Notes: generated from the letters alone by a model not told the origin. A stretch of 64,000 nucleotides of DNA from Paenibacillus aurantius (GCF_032268605.1 NZ_CP130318.1:5617501-5681500), one strand, 5' to 3'; counted from the first letter of the stretch, positions 24,238-34,530 are shown. Translations and numbers: made by a program.

Positions 24238-24381
24238 GAATGAATGACACTCCTTATTAAAATTTTAAGTGTAATGGCCAGGCTTTGGGCTTTCCCCCCG
24301 CTGCCTCCCGCATGAATCTTGTATGTATTCAAGAATAGAGAGTTGGGAAGCACGAGCCATCATTTTGGGGAGGATCCCAAA

Positions 24382-24440
24382 TGATAATGAGAATTAATCT
24401 CAACTGAAAATATCACAAGTGAGAATGATTTTCAATGACT
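24382..24440 (-). promoter_or_regulatory. Two Fur boxes upstream of efeO
   Basis: The first, TGATAATGAGAATTAATCTCA at 24382-24402, contains the near-dyad TGAGAAT-TAATCTCA. The second at 24419-24440 reads TGAGAATGATTTTCA with flanks. Both match the 7-1-7 Fur consensus built from TGATAAT and TGAGAAT half-sites. The operon should be repressed by iron. Confidence 0.75.
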
Positions 24441-24497
24441 AATTTAAAAAGGGGGGGGGCAAACGCACCGCAGCAGAAGAAAAAGACCCAGAACAGC

Positions 24498-24523
24498 AAA
24501 AACCCCCAAGAGGGCCGGGGGGC
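24498..24523 (-). terminator. Intrinsic terminator of the small membrane protein gene
   Basis: CCCCC and GGGGG arms (24503-24507 and 24517-24521) enclose a GC-rich loop; AAAAA on the plus strand gives a T tract for the minus transcript. A nine-base G run at 24451-24459 lies just beyond. Confidence 0.6.
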
Positions 24524-24637
24524 TTCCCTTAGGGGTTATGGAATGCTGAGTCACATCGTCCGCGCCTGGCTGCGCCAGCACGCTGCAGATCCGTGAGGTC
24601 TTGCCTACCTGCCACCTTGTCATAGGCTGAACCACTG

Positions 24638-24928
24638 CTAGACCGGCTTGCGGGCGGCGTCGATCAGCAGGATGACGGCGGTCAGAATGTGCATGATCAT
24701 GCCCACGACCGGAATGAAGGCGATGACCGAGGTGACGATGCCGACGACGCTCCCGACCCGGGAGCCTCCCTCCTTGGAGGCCATCAGGAGCGTAATGATG
24801 TGAAGCACCAGCATAATGCCGAGGGGCACCCAGGCCAGACTGAGGACGATCAGCCCCCCCACAAACGGAATGCCGAGCACCGCCTCCAGTCCCCCCGTGA
24901 TCCATTTCAGCTGTTTGGAATTGCTCAT
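24638..24928 (-). CDS. Small membrane protein, 96 residues
   Basis: The product has three hydrophobic segments: LEAVLGIPFVGGLIVLSLAW, GIMLVLHIITLLMA and GSVVGIVTSVIAFIPVVGMIMHILTAVILLI, with short basic loops. It resembles the many small Firmicute membrane proteins without assigned function. AGGAGGGA lies before the ATG at 24928, and an intrinsic terminator follows the gene. The frame on the same strand covering 24444-24905 is a shadow. Confidence 0.75.
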   Translation of the reverse strand: MSNSKQLKWITGGLEAVLGIPFVGGLIVLSLAWVPLGIMLVLHIITLLMASKEGGSRVGSVVGIVTSVIAFIPVVGMIMHILTAVILLIDAARKPV

Positions 24929-25183
24929 GAACCGTCCCTCCTCTTGCTTTCCTTATTGTTATGTATGATTACCCCCTGAAGAACTGACCATCTATTTTTA
25001 CGGAAGGCGGAAGGCGGCGTTTCATTTGGCGCGCTTTTCCCGATGGCTTATACTTTACACAGACCGGTTTTTCGGATAGGAACGAGGGAAGGAAAGATGA
25101 TACATGAAGGGACAGCCTGGGGAAGCGGTCAGGAGAACCGCGGACCGAACGGGAGAAGGGCCCGGCAGAAGGAGGCGGCGGGG

Positions 25184-25507
25184 ATGACGCCATTTACGGA
25201 GAGAGTGCTGGAGGTGATCCGGTCCATTCCGGAGGGACGCGTCATGACCTACGGGCAGATTGCCGGAGCGGCGGGAAGCCCGCGGGGGGCCCGCCAGGTC
25301 GTCCGAATCCTCCATTCCATGAGCGGCAAGCACCGCCTCCCCTGGCATCGGGTGATTTCGGCCAAGGGGGAAATCGCCCCGCGGGAGGACGGCTCGGAAG
25401 AGATGCAGGCCTTCCTGCTGGAGGCGGAAGGCGTGGAGGTGAAGAACAGCCGGTACGTGGAGCTCGAGCGGTTCCTTCATCGCCCCGAGAGGGCGGAGGA
25501 AGCGTGA
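25184..25507 (+). CDS. Alkyltransferase-like (ATL) protein
   Basis: The 107-residue product is the DNA-binding domain of the MGMT family: VLEVIRSIPEGRVMTYGQIAGAAGSPRGARQV gives the helix-turn-helix and the arginine finger. The acceptor motif PCHRV is PWHRVI (residues 53-58), so the catalytic Cys is replaced by Trp54. This is the hallmark of ATL proteins, which bind O6-alkylguanine and flag it for nucleotide excision repair without removing the alkyl group. AAGGAGG lies eight bases before the ATG; the frame is open upstream to 25043 without support. It is convergent with the uracil-DNA-glycosylase gene. Confidence 0.85.
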   Translation: MTPFTERVLEVIRSIPEGRVMTYGQIAGAAGSPRGARQVVRILHSMSGKHRLPWHRVISAKGEIAPREDGSEEMQAFLLEAEGVEVKNSRYVELERFLHRPERAEEA

Positions 25508-25553
25508 ACGGATGGGACAGGCTAGGGGGCAGGCCGGGCGGTCTGCCCCTCCC

Positions 25554-26129
25554 CTATTCTCTCTCCGCCAGGCGCGCTGCCAGCCGCTCCCAGTCCTCGT
25601 CGAACAGACGGCGAAGCACCGGACGCCGGCGGACGGCCAGCGGATGATAGGAAACGAGCGTCTCCAAACCGTCTACCGTATGCCATGACCCCCTAAGCGC
25701 CTTTACCTCCGCTTCCGGATTCCGGAAGAACTCCTGGACCGAAACGTTGCCGAGGCACAGCACATAGCGGCGGCCCGGTACGGCAAGCTGATGCTCCAGA
25801 TGGAGACGGCATGCCTGCCGGGCCGCCTCCTTGTTATAGGCGCGGGCGGGCCTTCTCTTGAGCAGATACGTCACATACAGCTCGTCCGGACCGAGACCGA
25901 CGCGGTGCGCGGCTTCCTGAAGCGTTTCGCGCGTCCCGCAGACGAAGGCCTCCCCTTCTTTATCCTCCCGCGCCCCCGGATTATCCAGCAGCACCAGAAC
26001 CGAAGCTCCCGGATTCCCCTCTCCCCAAATCATTCTCCCGCCATGCCCCGCCAGCTCACAGCGCCGGCAGCCTGCAAATGGCGGCGGCACCGGATCCTCC
26101 GGCCACGCACACGACTGAAAAGGCTTCAT
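25554..26129 (-). CDS. Uracil-DNA glycosylase family protein (iron-sulfur type)
   Basis: The 191-residue product has four cysteines placed as in family 4/5 UDGs: C21 and C24 in CRRCELA, then C107 and C125. Motif A appears as LLDNPGAREDKEGEAFVCG and the leucine-loop motif as VSYHPLAVRRRP. The region YVTYLLKRRPARAYNKEA corresponds to the substrate-pocket strand. It differs from classical family 4 in having NPGARED where GEAPGxxED is usual, so the lesion specificity may vary. AAAGGGG precedes the ATG. Together with the neighbouring ATL gene this makes a small DNA-repair pair. Confidence 0.8.
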   Translation of the reverse strand: MKPFQSCAWPEDPVPPPFAGCRRCELAGHGGRMIWGEGNPGASVLVLLDNPGAREDKEGEAFVCGTRETLQEAAHRVGLGPDELYVTYLLKRRPARAYNKEAARQACRLHLEHQLAVPGRRYVLCLGNVSVQEFFRNPEAEVKALRGSWHTVDGLETLVSYHPLAVRRRPVLRRLFDEDWERLAARLAERE

Positions 26130-26253
26130 GGCCCTGGCCCCTTTCCCAACAGCCGGTCTCCCGGGAAGCGTTTCTTGCTCACGGCTTCCATTCGGGAGAC
26201 CTTTTGGCTATTCTTCCCCAAATCTTCTTAGAGAATAGGGGCGGGCCGAAGCT

Positions 26254-27081
26254 TTAAAGCTTGAGATACGTAAAGGAGCCGATCCGGGCGACAATAACCC
26301 CCTGCCGCCGGGGGCCAGTCGGGTTCTGAAGAGGAGGCACCGGCACGCCGGAACCAAGCGAGTACAGATAGCGGTAATCCGGATAGGACGCCTGATCCGT
26401 CAAGTAGGCGGAGAACGGGCTGCCCGGCACGCGGTGGCTGTTGAGCTTGGCGATGATGCCTTCCGCCGGCCGGACCCCGATTCCGTGGCCGAAATACAGG
26501 TTATCACCCATCTTGATCACATTCTCCCCCCGCCACTGAGGGGTCAGCGGCGAATAGTCCGGGTTGATGAAATACAGAATATCACCCGGATAAGACTCCT
26601 GGTGCGTATCCAGGGTGATCAGGCGCAGATCGCTGTCATAATGCCAGTCAAAGAGCAGCAGATCGGCAAAATATCGGTTAAACAGGGGATCCCCGATGTT
26701 CACGTTCACCGCCCGGTACAGGCAGATGACCATGGCGGTCGCGCATTCGAAGGCATACAGCCGGCCGTTCCGGAAAATATCCCGGACCCCCTCGGCGGGC
26801 GCCACTCCCGGCTTCAGCTGAAATCCCCCCGGCTCCGTCCGGTCCCAGAAGACCGGGTTGCAGCGGGAATCGGCAAACGTGGCAAACTGGGCCCCGCTCT
26901 CATACAAGGCGGCGGCCGCCTCGGTGATCGACACCCGGACCCGCAGCTCAAACAGCAGCTGGTCCACACTATCATAGGAGTAGACGGTCGGGCTCCGGTC
27001 CTTTTGCAGATAGATGTCTCTTTGCCTGTCCGGCAGCATGGCCGGATCAATCGGCTGGGCCATCCCTTGCACGCGGATCAT
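26254..27081 (-). CDS. tgl: Protein-glutamine gamma-glutamyltransferase (spore coat Tgl)
   Basis: The 275-residue product matches Bacillus subtilis Tgl along its whole length. YAFECATAMVICLYRAV holds the catalytic Cys (residue 113), LLFDWHYDSDL and TPQWRGENVIKMGDNLYFGHGIG follow the expected order, and SAYLTDQASYPDYRYL is the C-terminal block. Tgl cross-links spore coat proteins through Gln-Lys bonds late in sporulation. The ATG at 27081 has AAAGGCAGG upstream; the frame is open to 27117 without support. A strong hairpin (26155-26201, arms GGTCTCCCG/CGGGAGACC) lies after the stop, but without a T tract on this strand. Confidence 0.92.
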   Translation of the reverse strand: MIRVQGMAQPIDPAMLPDRQRDIYLQKDRSPTVYSYDSVDQLLFELRVRVSITEAAAALYESGAQFATFADSRCNPVFWDRTEPGGFQLKPGVAPAEGVRDIFRNGRLYAFECATAMVICLYRAVNVNIGDPLFNRYFADLLLFDWHYDSDLRLITLDTHQESYPGDILYFINPDYSPLTPQWRGENVIKMGDNLYFGHGIGVRPAEGIIAKLNSHRVPGSPFSAYLTDQASYPDYRYLYSLGSGVPVPPLQNPTGPRRQGVIVARIGSFTYLKL

Positions 27082-27246
27082 GGGAACACCTGCCTTTGGC
27101 ATGATGGAATATCCCATTTTATGCGGATGCCGGGCAAAGTAAAACCGCGGGTTTCCCTGGTGCCTGGACCCGCGGCTGGTCGGGCGGCCATCCGCCCTCC
27201 CGTCTCGTTATGGAAGCCCGGCCGCCGGGAACCGTCTCTCCCCGCG

Positions 27247-28371
27247 CTAGCGGCGGGGGCGTCTAGCCGCACGGTACTGACCGGCGGCCTTCCCGGGGCC
27301 CGCTTCCTTTTTTCCGTCTTCGAACACCGCCCGGTTTCGCCCTTGGGCCTTGGCGGCATAGAGAAGCTTGTCCGCATATTCGGCAAGCTCGTTTTTGGTC
27401 GGACAGTCTCCTGAATAGACCGCCCCGAAGCTCAGCGTTACGCGTACGGGTTGTCCCCGCACCGCAAGCTTAAGCCGGTTCACGTCCCCCTGGATCGCCT
27501 TGATCAGCTGGGCGGCCTCGTTCGGCTCCCTCGTGTAGACCAGCATGGCGAACTCCTCTCCCCCGTAGCGGAAGGCCAAGCCGTTCCGGTCCCGCAAACG
27601 CGCGGAGAGAACGCCGGATACCTGCCGGAGCACCTCGTCTCCCGTGGCGTGTCCGTAGGTGTCGTTGATCGTTTTGAAATGGTCGATGTCCGCCATGATG
27701 AGGTAGGCCGGCTGCCGTTCCCGGTAAATCCGGTCCATCGTCTCCTGGAAATACCGGTGGTTAAAGAGACCCGTCAAATAATCCTCGTTCAGCCGGTCCC
27801 GGTAATAATTGCTGTCCTTGAATTGTTTGCGCTCCCGGGAAGCGATCACCCCGCAGTAGAAAGCGATGACGAACGTGAACATAACCTGCAGGCTGTACAG
27901 ATAAAGCCGGTACGGGTCCGTAAAGACCCCGGGATCCAGCCGCAGCAGCATCACGGAATACGCCCCGGTCAGGAGACCGGCCGCATACAGGGCGCCAGCC
28001 AGATTCCAATAGATGGCGGAATGCAGCAGAAGCAAATAGAAGACCATGTAGAACGGGCTGTGTCCGCCTCCCGTCATGGCCACCAGGGCGAGTACGGCCA
28101 CCCCGTCCATCACAATGGAGGTCCGCGTGACCACCTTGTAGACGCCCGAGGTCACCGGATAACGAAGCAGCACATATTGGTCCACAGCGGTGTACAGCAC
28201 CACAAAAAGCGCGGTCCACGTAAACCCCGCCTTGCTGTAGCCGAGAAACCCGTTTATGGACGGGGTATAGACGATGAACAGGCAGACCGCGACGATGAAC
28301 CACCGCAGGTTGGCCGAGATCATTTCCATCGTTTGGGTTTCGGGAATCCAGTTTCTTTTCAAGTATGCCAC
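27247..28371 (-). CDS. Membrane-bound diguanylate cyclase
   Basis: The 374-residue product has five to six membrane segments in its first 185 residues (WFIVAVCLFIVYTPSI, WTALFVVLYTAV, GVAVLALVAMTGG, MVFYLLLLHSAIYW and others), then a GGDEF domain. DYLTGLFNHRYFQE opens it, MADIDHFKTINDTYGHATGDE binds GTP and RYGGEEFAML is the intact active site. No RxxD inhibitory site stands at the usual place before GGEEF. It should make c-di-GMP, which is the signal read by PelD of the pel locus. The start appears to be a GTG next to AGGGA. The gene is alone. Confidence 0.88.
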   Translation of the reverse strand: MAYLKRNWIPETQTMEMISANLRWFIVAVCLFIVYTPSINGFLGYSKAGFTWTALFVVLYTAVDQYVLLRYPVTSGVYKVVTRTSIVMDGVAVLALVAMTGGGHSPFYMVFYLLLLHSAIYWNLAGALYAAGLLTGAYSVMLLRLDPGVFTDPYRLYLYSLQVMFTFVIAFYCGVIASRERKQFKDSNYYRDRLNEDYLTGLFNHRYFQETMDRIYRERQPAYLIMADIDHFKTINDTYGHATGDEVLRQVSGVLSARLRDRNGLAFRYGGEEFAMLVYTREPNEAAQLIKAIQGDVNRLKLAVRGQPVRVTLSFGAVYSGDCPTKNELAEYADKLLYAAKAQGRNRAVFEDGKKEAGPGKAAGQYRAARRPRR

Positions 28372-28655
28372 TCCCTGCCGTGCCGCGAGCCCTATCGCTT
28401 AATGACCTGCTCGTGTCGTCTTTCTCTGGAGAAAGGACTTACTGTCTTCTGTATGAAAATGTAAGATTCCTTCCCATGCGACAAAATTCGTTCCAATTAA
28501 CCAGTCTTTCCGGCGGAAGTAGACAGGTATTCCTAGAAAGCCGGAAGGCTCGATCCAAAACCGGGCATCCTTGCCTAGGCTGTCCGGTCCCGGGGCCGCT
28601 CGCGGCAGGCCGGCAAGAGCTTGGCTGCTTCCTTCAGGCTCCTGATGTCCACACG
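28372..28655. other. Non-coding stretch before the glp terminator
   Basis: No gene, dyad or repeat could be supported here. The only clear element follows at 28656. Confidence 0.35.
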
Positions 28656-28691
28656 ATAAAAACCCCGTTCTCTGCAGGAAGCAGAACGGGG
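28656..28691 (-). terminator. Intrinsic terminator of glpD
   Basis: CCCCGTTCT (28663-28671) pairs with AGAACGGGG (28683-28691). Five A residues on the plus strand give the T tract for the minus transcript, about 200 bases after the glpD stop. Confidence 0.75.
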
Positions 28692-28894
28692 GGCAGATGT
28701 CGAACGGTGCCGAAAACGTATAAAGGGGCTCCGGCGCCGGCGGCGTTGCTGCGCGGCAAAGGGGAACCCTAGAGTCGGGGCGCTGCGGCCAGGCAGCGGG
28801 AATTTAGCCTCCGGCGGTGCCGCTGAGGCAAGGGGGATTCGGCGGCCGGTGTCCCCCGCTGCCCGGCAGCGTGGGGGTATGCGGCAGCGGCACT

Positions 28895-30565
28895 CTACCC
28901 GTCGACCGGCGTAACGGCTTCCTCCAGCCGGCGTTTCATCTCAGCCATACGCTCTTCCTGGATCTCCTCGGACCAGCCGTAATGGGCGGCCATGTAGCGC
29001 GTCACGGGGCCAAGCGTCCGGCGCACCTCTTCGATGTCGAAATAGAGCGCCCCGGTCCGGCGGATGAAATAGTCCGCCGGCGTGACGGCCATCTCCTCCT
29101 CCATGGCATAAAGGAGCGTAAGAAAGGTGCGGGGCGGGAGCCCGAACTCCCGCGCTTCGCCGCCGCGGACGCGGTGGAGCTCGTAGAGCTCGGCGGCGTT
29201 CGAGCCGTAGCGCCGGGCGAGCCATTCGGCCGTCTCGGCCGTCAGGCCCGCGTTCGTGCCGGCGCGGACGCTCTCCCGCACGAACGCCTCGAAGCCGGCG
29301 GAGCCGCCGACCTGGCCGCCCGAGAGAGCGAGCCGCTCCGTTCCGCACTCGCGGTAAGGCCCCCGGCCCTGGTCGGCCAGCCGCGAAGTGACGAGATCGA
29401 CGACCCGCTCGGCCATCCTGCGGTAGCCGGTGAGCTTGCCCCCGGCTATGGAAAGCAGGCCGGAGGGCGCCTCGAAGATCTCGTCCTTGCGCGAAAGCTC
29501 CGAGGGCGACTTGCCGTCTTCGTGGATAAGGGGCCGCAGCCCGGCCCAGCTCGACTCCACATCGTCCGGCGTCAGCTCAAGGCTCGGGAACATCCCGTTA
29601 GCCGCCTCCAGCAGGTAGTCCCGGTCGGCCGCCGTCATGCGAGGATTCGCGATATCCCCGGTGTAGTTCGTATCGGTGGTGCCGATATACGTCTTGCCTT
29701 CCCGGGGAATGGCAAACACCATCCGCTTATCCGGCGTGTCGAAGTAAACCGCCTGCCGCAGCGGGAAGCGCCCGCCGTCCACCACGAGATGAACGCCCTT
29801 CGTCAGGTGAATGCGCTTGCCCTCGCGGGAGCGGTCGAGCTCCCGGAGCTCGTCCACCCAAGGACCGGCGGCATTCACGATGATCTTCGCCCGCAGGTCC
29901 CGGGTCTTCCCGGTCAGCGTATCGGCGATCCGGACGCCGGACGCGCGTCCCCCGTCATAAAGCACTTCGACGGCGCGGGCATAATTAACCGCACGGGCCC
30001 CCCGCCGGACCGCCTCCTTCATCGTCTCAATGGTCAGGCGGGCGTCATCGGTCCGGTACTCGACGTAATAGCCGCCCCCCTTCAGAATATCCGCACGGAG
30101 CAGAGGCTCCCGCTGCAGGGCTTCCGACCGGCTGAGCATCCTCCGCCTCTCGCTGCGGCGAACCCCGGCGAGACGGTCATAGACGAGCAGGCCGACCGAG
30201 GTCGCCATCCGGCCGAAGGTGCCTCCCTGAACGAGCGGAAGCAGCATCCATTCCGGCGTCGTCACATGCGGGGCGTTCTCGTAGACGACCGCCCGCTCCC
30301 GGCCCACTTCGGCGACCAGCTTGATCTCCAGCTGCTTCAGGTAACGGAGTCCTCCGTGGACGAGCTTCGTGGAACGGGAGGAAGTGCCCGCGGCGAAGTC
30401 CTGCATCTCGACAAGCGCGGTCCGGATCCCCCGGGTCTCGGCATCAAGCGCGATGCCGGCCCCCGTAATCCCTCCTCCGATCACCAGGAGGTCGAAGTCC
30501 TGTTCCTCCATGCTGGCCAGAACCGCCTCCCGGCCGGCTCCCGCAAACGTCTGCTCTCTCATCAT
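28895..30565 (-). CDS. glpD: Aerobic glycerol-3-phosphate dehydrogenase
   Basis: The 556-residue product is a full-length FAD-dependent GlpD. DLLVIGGGITGAGIALDAETRG is the dinucleotide loop, AGTSSRSTKLVHGGLRYL the family signature after it, and FAIPREGKTYIGTTDTNY a substrate-site block; LSIAGGKLTGYRRMAERVVD closes the FAD domain. It oxidises glycerol 3-phosphate to dihydroxyacetone phosphate at the membrane and passes electrons to the quinone pool. It follows glpK by 78 bases. A 996-codon antisense frame covers the gene and is not real. Confidence 0.96.
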   Translation of the reverse strand: MMREQTFAGAGREAVLASMEEQDFDLLVIGGGITGAGIALDAETRGIRTALVEMQDFAAGTSSRSTKLVHGGLRYLKQLEIKLVAEVGRERAVVYENAPHVTTPEWMLLPLVQGGTFGRMATSVGLLVYDRLAGVRRSERRRMLSRSEALQREPLLRADILKGGGYYVEYRTDDARLTIETMKEAVRRGARAVNYARAVEVLYDGGRASGVRIADTLTGKTRDLRAKIIVNAAGPWVDELRELDRSREGKRIHLTKGVHLVVDGGRFPLRQAVYFDTPDKRMVFAIPREGKTYIGTTDTNYTGDIANPRMTAADRDYLLEAANGMFPSLELTPDDVESSWAGLRPLIHEDGKSPSELSRKDEIFEAPSGLLSIAGGKLTGYRRMAERVVDLVTSRLADQGRGPYRECGTERLALSGGQVGGSAGFEAFVRESVRAGTNAGLTAETAEWLARRYGSNAAELYELHRVRGGEAREFGLPPRTFLTLLYAMEEEMAVTPADYFIRRTGALYFDIEEVRRTLGPVTRYMAAHYGWSEEIQEERMAEMKRRLEEAVTPVDG

Positions 30566-30643
30566 GGTGTCCCTCTTTCCTGCCGCAGTGTGATAGTCCC
30601 CGGCCGCCGGAGGCTGATCCTGCCGGCCCGGTTTGCCCGGCGG

Positions 30644-32152
<1,509 letters not shown>

Positions 32153-32356
32153 TCACGGATCGGGCCGGATGCCCTTTTCCTATTCTCCTAATCCCATCCC
32201 CTCTACCTTACCTCATCGGCGGCCCCGTTTCCATAACAGAACTTGGCTGCCGGCTGACGTTTCGTTAAGGTGCAGCGGCTGAAGAGACAGGAGCACTTGA
32301 ACGAAAAAGGAATTTCCATTACCCTGAAGGCATCAAAGCCCGAGGAGGACGACCCT

Positions 32357-32881
32357 ATGCCGTTATGGCCGCGCCGCACCCCTGCAGGAGACAAAGAAAG
32401 CCGGAAGCCGAACCGCCCGAAGGACGCGGAGCCCGGGACCGGGGAAGAGCGCCCCATGATTCCGCTGCCTGCGGAAACACTCGAGGATACCGACGTTGCC
32501 CTGCATGCCGAGAGGCAGCTCATCCAGTGGGTGGACGAAGCGGTCGACGACTTCGCCCGCCGGGGCGGCTTCGACAACCTCCCCGGCAAAGGCAAGCCGC
32601 TGAAGGTGCCGGAGGGCGATGTGCTGCAGACGATTATGCAGAATGCCAAAATCCCTCCCCCCTGGGTCATGCTGCGCCGGGAGATCGGCGTGGCGATGGA
32701 GTACGCCGTCGAGCTGATGGACTCCGGGGCCGGAGAACAGGCCGTGGACGACCAGCTGCTCCTTATTAACCGGCAGATTCTCGAGTTGAATCTGATGGCC
32801 CCGAGCCTCTCCCTTCACCGGAGGAAGGTCTCCCGGGACACCATCCGCGAGCAGGCTGCCAAATGGAACGAGGGAGGATGA
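32357..32881 (+). CDS. DUF1992 (DnaJ-associated) protein
   Basis: The 174-residue product contains the DUF1992 block: AERQLIQWVDEAVDDFARRGGFDNLPGKGKPLKV, with the conserved F-x-x-L-P-G-x-G-K-P-L signature, then WVMLRREIG. This family is found alone or with DnaJ domains; its role is not established. The first 50 residues are Pro- and charge-rich and probably disordered. GAGGAGG lies eight bases before the ATG at 32357. The stop overlaps the start of the ECF41 sigma gene by four bases, so the two are co-translated. Confidence 0.8.
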   Translation: MPLWPRRTPAGDKESRKPNRPKDAEPGTGEERPMIPLPAETLEDTDVALHAERQLIQWVDEAVDDFARRGGFDNLPGKGKPLKVPEGDVLQTIMQNAKIPPPWVMLRREIGVAMEYAVELMDSGAGEQAVDDQLLLINRQILELNLMAPSLSLHRRKVSRDTIREQAAKWNEGG

Positions 32882-33861
32882 GCGAGTTGCCGTCAGAAAG
32901 CTTTTTTCCTATAGAAGAGCCCGGCTTGGAGGAGCTTTACCTCACCTATAAGCCTCTCCTGCTGTCGCTCGGGTACAAGCTTCTCGGTTCGAGGACCGAG
33001 GCGGAGGACGCCGTGCACGATGTCTTCCTGAGCCTGCGCCAGTCGGCTCACGAGCCCCTCCGCCATCCGAAGGCGTATCTGGTCAAGCTCTTGACCAACC
33101 GCTGCCTTAATCTGCTGAAGGCGGGACGGCGGCGGAGAGAAACCTACCCCGGCTCTTGGCTGCCGGAGCCCGATTTCTCCGTAGCGGATCACCCCGGAGC
33201 CGAAGGGCGGGATCCCGGGGAACCGGGGGAGCAGCTCATCCTCCGGGAGACGGTCAGCTATGCCCTGCTCGTTCTCCTTCAGGAGCTGACCCCGCAGGAA
33301 AGGGCCGTCTTCGTGCTTCGCGAGTCCCTCGGCTACGACTACAAGGAGCTGGCGGCGCTTCTGAACAAGACGGAGCCGTCCTGCCGGAAGCTGTTCAGCC
33401 GGGCGAAGGCGAAGCTCGGGAAGAGCGGCCCTCCCGTGGAGAAGCCACCGGCGGACGCGGAGGCTTTCATCCGGACTTTCCTCGAGGCGGCGGCAAGCGG
33501 GCGCTTCGAGCCCTTCGTCCGGCTGCTAGCGGAGGAGGCGGTTATGGTCAGCGACGGCGGCGGCAAGGTGCGTTCCGCGCTTGTGCCCATTGAGGGCCGG
33601 GCCCGCATCGGGGCTTTCTTCACCGGCATCCGCAAGAAGGGCTCTCTTCACGGAAGCGTCCGGCCGGTGCCGGGGAATGGTCCCGCCTCCTTCGTTCTGG
33701 ATCGTCCCGGACGGCCCCCCTTCGTCTTCAGCTTCGCCTGGACGGCCGACGGAAGCCGCATCTCCGCGATCTATCTGCTCAGCAATCCCGACAAGCTGAC
33801 CCTCCTGCCTCCTTTGGGGGAGTCTGGGGCGCTGCCTCCGGGTCCCCTTTTGCCGGAATAA
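32878..33861 (+). CDS. ECF41-type RNA polymerase sigma factor with SnoaL-like C-terminal domain
   Basis: The 327-residue product has sigma-2 (about 15-90: LYLTYKPLLLSLGYKLLGSRTEAEDAVHDVFLSL) and sigma-4 (about 125-185: ERAVFVLRESLGYDYKELAALLNKTEPSCRKLFSRAKAKL), then a domain of about 130 residues. This domain carries the two ECF41 signatures DGGGK (in VSDGGGKVRSAL) and NPDKL (in LLSNPDKLTLL) at its end. In ECF41 proteins this fused domain takes the place of an anti-sigma factor and modulates activity. The usual target, a carboxymuconolactone-decarboxylase-type gene, follows with a fitting promoter. Confidence 0.9.
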   Translation: MSELPSESFFPIEEPGLEELYLTYKPLLLSLGYKLLGSRTEAEDAVHDVFLSLRQSAHEPLRHPKAYLVKLLTNRCLNLLKAGRRRRETYPGSWLPEPDFSVADHPGAEGRDPGEPGEQLILRETVSYALLVLLQELTPQERAVFVLRESLGYDYKELAALLNKTEPSCRKLFSRAKAKLGKSGPPVEKPPADAEAFIRTFLEAAASGRFEPFVRLLAEEAVMVSDGGGKVRSALVPIEGRARIGAFFTGIRKKGSLHGSVRPVPGNGPASFVLDRPGRPPFVFSFAWTADGSRISAIYLLSNPDKLTLLPPLGESGALPPGPLLPE

Positions 33862-33880
33862 TCGAAGCAGACACAACCCG

Positions 33881-33907
33881 TGTCACAAATCAGACCTCCC
33901 GGTTGTC
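33881..33907 (+). promoter_or_regulatory. Candidate ECF41 promoter (TGTCACA / TGTC)
   Basis: TGTCACA (33881-33887) and TGTC (33904-33907) are 16 bases apart and sit about 45 bases before the decarboxylase-like gene. ECF41 promoters reported in Bacillus licheniformis and Rhodobacter have TGTCACA at -35 and CGTC at -10; only one base differs. Confidence 0.7.
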
Positions 33908-33950
33908 ATAGAGAAGGCAATCCATTATTCCACCAAGGAGGACGCCTTCT

Positions 33951-34427
33951 ATGCAAGTTCGGCTTCATCACCAAACCGTCAATCCGCAAGCCTACCAGAC
34001 GATGCGCAAGCTCGAGGAGTTTGTCAAAAGCACCGGTCTCGATCCTATCCTGTATGAGCTGATCAAGATCCGGGCCTCTCAATTGAACGGCTGCTCCTTC
34101 TGCCTGGATATGCACACCAAGGATATCCGCCGGATGGGCGAATCGGAGCAGCGGGTTAACCTTATTTCCGTCTGGCGGGAGGTGCCGCTGTTCACGGATA
34201 AGGAAAAAGCGGTGCTCGAGCTGACCGAAGCCGTGACCCGAATCGGCGATGGAGGGGTATCGGATGCGCTGTACGCCAAAGTCCGGGAGCACTTCTCCGA
34301 GACCGCATTCATCGCCCTGATCATGGCGATCAACACGATCAACTGCTGGAACCGGATCGCCATTTCGTTCGGCATGTTCCCGGGCTGCTATGACGCGGGT
34401 GCCAAGCGTTCCGAATCGGCCGAGTAA
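33951..34427 (+). CDS. Carboxymuconolactone decarboxylase/AhpD-like protein
   Basis: The 158-residue product has the AhpD-type core IKIRASQLNGCSFCLDMHTKDIRRMGESEQR with the redox C-x-x-C and a following His. Proteins of this kind are often annotated as alkylhydroperoxidase-like or decarboxylase-like and probably handle thiol-dependent peroxide or quinone chemistry; the substrate here is unknown. AAGGAGG lies nine bases before the ATG. It is the typical single target gene of an ECF41 sigma factor, which is encoded just upstream. A bidirectional terminator follows. Confidence 0.88.
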   Translation: MQVRLHHQTVNPQAYQTMRKLEEFVKSTGLDPILYELIKIRASQLNGCSFCLDMHTKDIRRMGESEQRVNLISVWREVPLFTDKEKAVLELTEAVTRIGDGGVSDALYAKVREHFSETAFIALIMAINTINCWNRIAISFGMFPGCYDAGAKRSESAE

Positions 34428-34492
34428 ACGGAGGGCCCTGGAGCCTCCTCCCGTTAACGTTCTGATGGAACGCCGCTCCTGCCCGCGAATAC

Positions 34493-34530
34493 AAAAGAGC
34501 TCCGGCCTGCCTCGGCCGGAGCTCTTTTGC
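34493..34530. terminator. Bidirectional terminator between the decarboxylase-like gene and csbD
   Basis: AAAAGAGCTCCGGCC pairs perfectly with GGCCGGAGCTCTTTT across a six-base loop, with A residues before and T residues after. Confidence 0.9.
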
